Origin: Didymodactylos carnosus
Taxonomy: Eukaryota > Rotifera > Eurotatoria > Philodinida > Philodinidae
Direction: 5' to 3'
Length of the DNA: 58,049 nt
Assembly (NCBI GenBank): GCA_905250885.1
Contig: CAJNOQ010000271.1
Coordinates: 1 to 58,049, forward strand
This document shows, piece by piece, positions 57,540 to 58,049 of the stretch. Position 1 is the stretch's first letter; each line of letters starts with the position of its first letter. The notes below the pieces were generated by a model that saw only the letters and a list, made by a program, of their open reading frames with translations, did not search any database and was not told where the DNA came from. Made by a program: the position numbers and the translations under genes.

Positions 57540-58049
57540 AAATTAGGGGGAGGGGGTATCCCCTTTCTAGCGTACCTTCATACTTTACGATTTACAGCGA
57601 ACATCTTCAAAGATATAGGTGTGCAATAACTCGCAGATTAGATAAGTAGTGATGGAGTAGTGAAATTTTTACAAATTGAAAAAATCGATTTTTCATATTT
57701 CTTTAAGAAAATAAGTTCAAATATCGTGTTTTAACGTAGGGTTTTAGAAGAGTCTTTGGAAAACCAGTTGTGGATGAGAAACTTGCAATAGAAATATGTT
57801 TTTGTTTTCATGAATAGATAGGCCTAAGTGTTCACTTCGAAATGGAGTTAAACGAGTCTCTGGTTTTCAGTAGTTCGGGCGTAGTATCAGATTTCCTGGG
57901 ACTTCCGAAATTAGTATCTGTTGACTTTTGGAAAACTCAGACGATTGAAACATAGACAATCGAACACTCATAGTCTACGGCACTATCTGTTGTCTGAAAA
58001 AGATTCAAAAACCGAGTGAAAACCTATTTTTCGGCAACAGATAGTTTCA
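57540..58049. other. Upstream of the guanylate cyclase exons
   Basis: Contains a GGGGGAGGGGG tract near 57547 and no recognised exon. The extracellular part of the receptor should lie here or beyond the right edge. Confidence 0.4.

Noticed and set aside
1-58049. CRISPR arrays, rRNA or tRNA genes, operon signals
   Set aside because: None seen; the window is eukaryotic with spliceosomal introns.

Overview
The window looks like nuclear DNA of a small invertebrate, most likely a bdelloid rotifer. It is strongly AT-rich. Its genes are metazoan, with many short T-rich introns (mostly 50-100 bases). Decayed DNA transposons and foldback elements fill the spaces between genes, and one dehydrogenase has a bacterial-type relative but carries spliceosomal introns. 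The species call is inference; no rRNA, tRNA or marker gene was seen. A single N at 10158 sits between two identical 101-base copies, so this is an assembled scaffold with at least one uncollapsed join.

Layout. 1-4,770 is repeat-rich: a possible partial minus-strand exon at the left edge, a GC-rich 73-base minisatellite, and remains that look like a Penelope-type retroelement. 5,434-7,945 holds RNPS1 (exon junction complex) and a PDCL3/PhLP2-type phosducin-like chaperone cofactor, both on plus. 9,505-14,455 is transposon territory: a CTAG-rich element, then a hAT transposon with ZMYM1-like transposase remains, TIRs and an 8-base TSD, which itself contains a complete 736-base hAT-type MITE with a perfect TSD. 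15,544-17,511 carries an EF-hand protein and a D-3-hydroxybutyrate-dehydrogenase-like SDR. 19,461-23,478 (minus) is a 13-exon myotubularin pseudophosphatase of the MTMR10/11/12 type. 25,903-29,326 (plus) is an ATAD5/ELG1-like clamp unloader subunit whose Walker A lysine is valine. 30,126-31,743 is FAM50 (XAP5) and 33,245-34,829 is RCC1L. 34,830-41,819 is a 7-kb gene desert with several hairpin elements.

41,820-42,642 encodes a small, probably secreted or membrane-anchored protein with dibasic sites and two cysteines; its only intron is largely one transposable element. 43,801-48,554 (minus) is an ARMC5 orthologue (ARM repeats plus BTB) with a mariner-type foldback MITE in one intron. 49,494-50,760 is a LINE relic split by a foldback element. 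51,395-51,972 is UBL3 (first exon not located), 53,259-54,067 is ANKRD49, and from 54,642 to beyond about 57,530 (minus) runs a receptor-type guanylate cyclase with an active-looking cyclase domain and a pseudokinase domain; its extracellular part is not visible.

The genes are independent housekeeping or signalling genes, not an operon or cluster. The points most worth attention are the ATAD5-like protein with a dead P-loop, the nested hAT insertion with intact boundaries, the unknown propeptide-like gene whose intron is a transposon, and the array of unrelated foldback elements. Exon coordinates were derived by hand from splice signals, reading frame and family similarity, and were checked for phase continuity.
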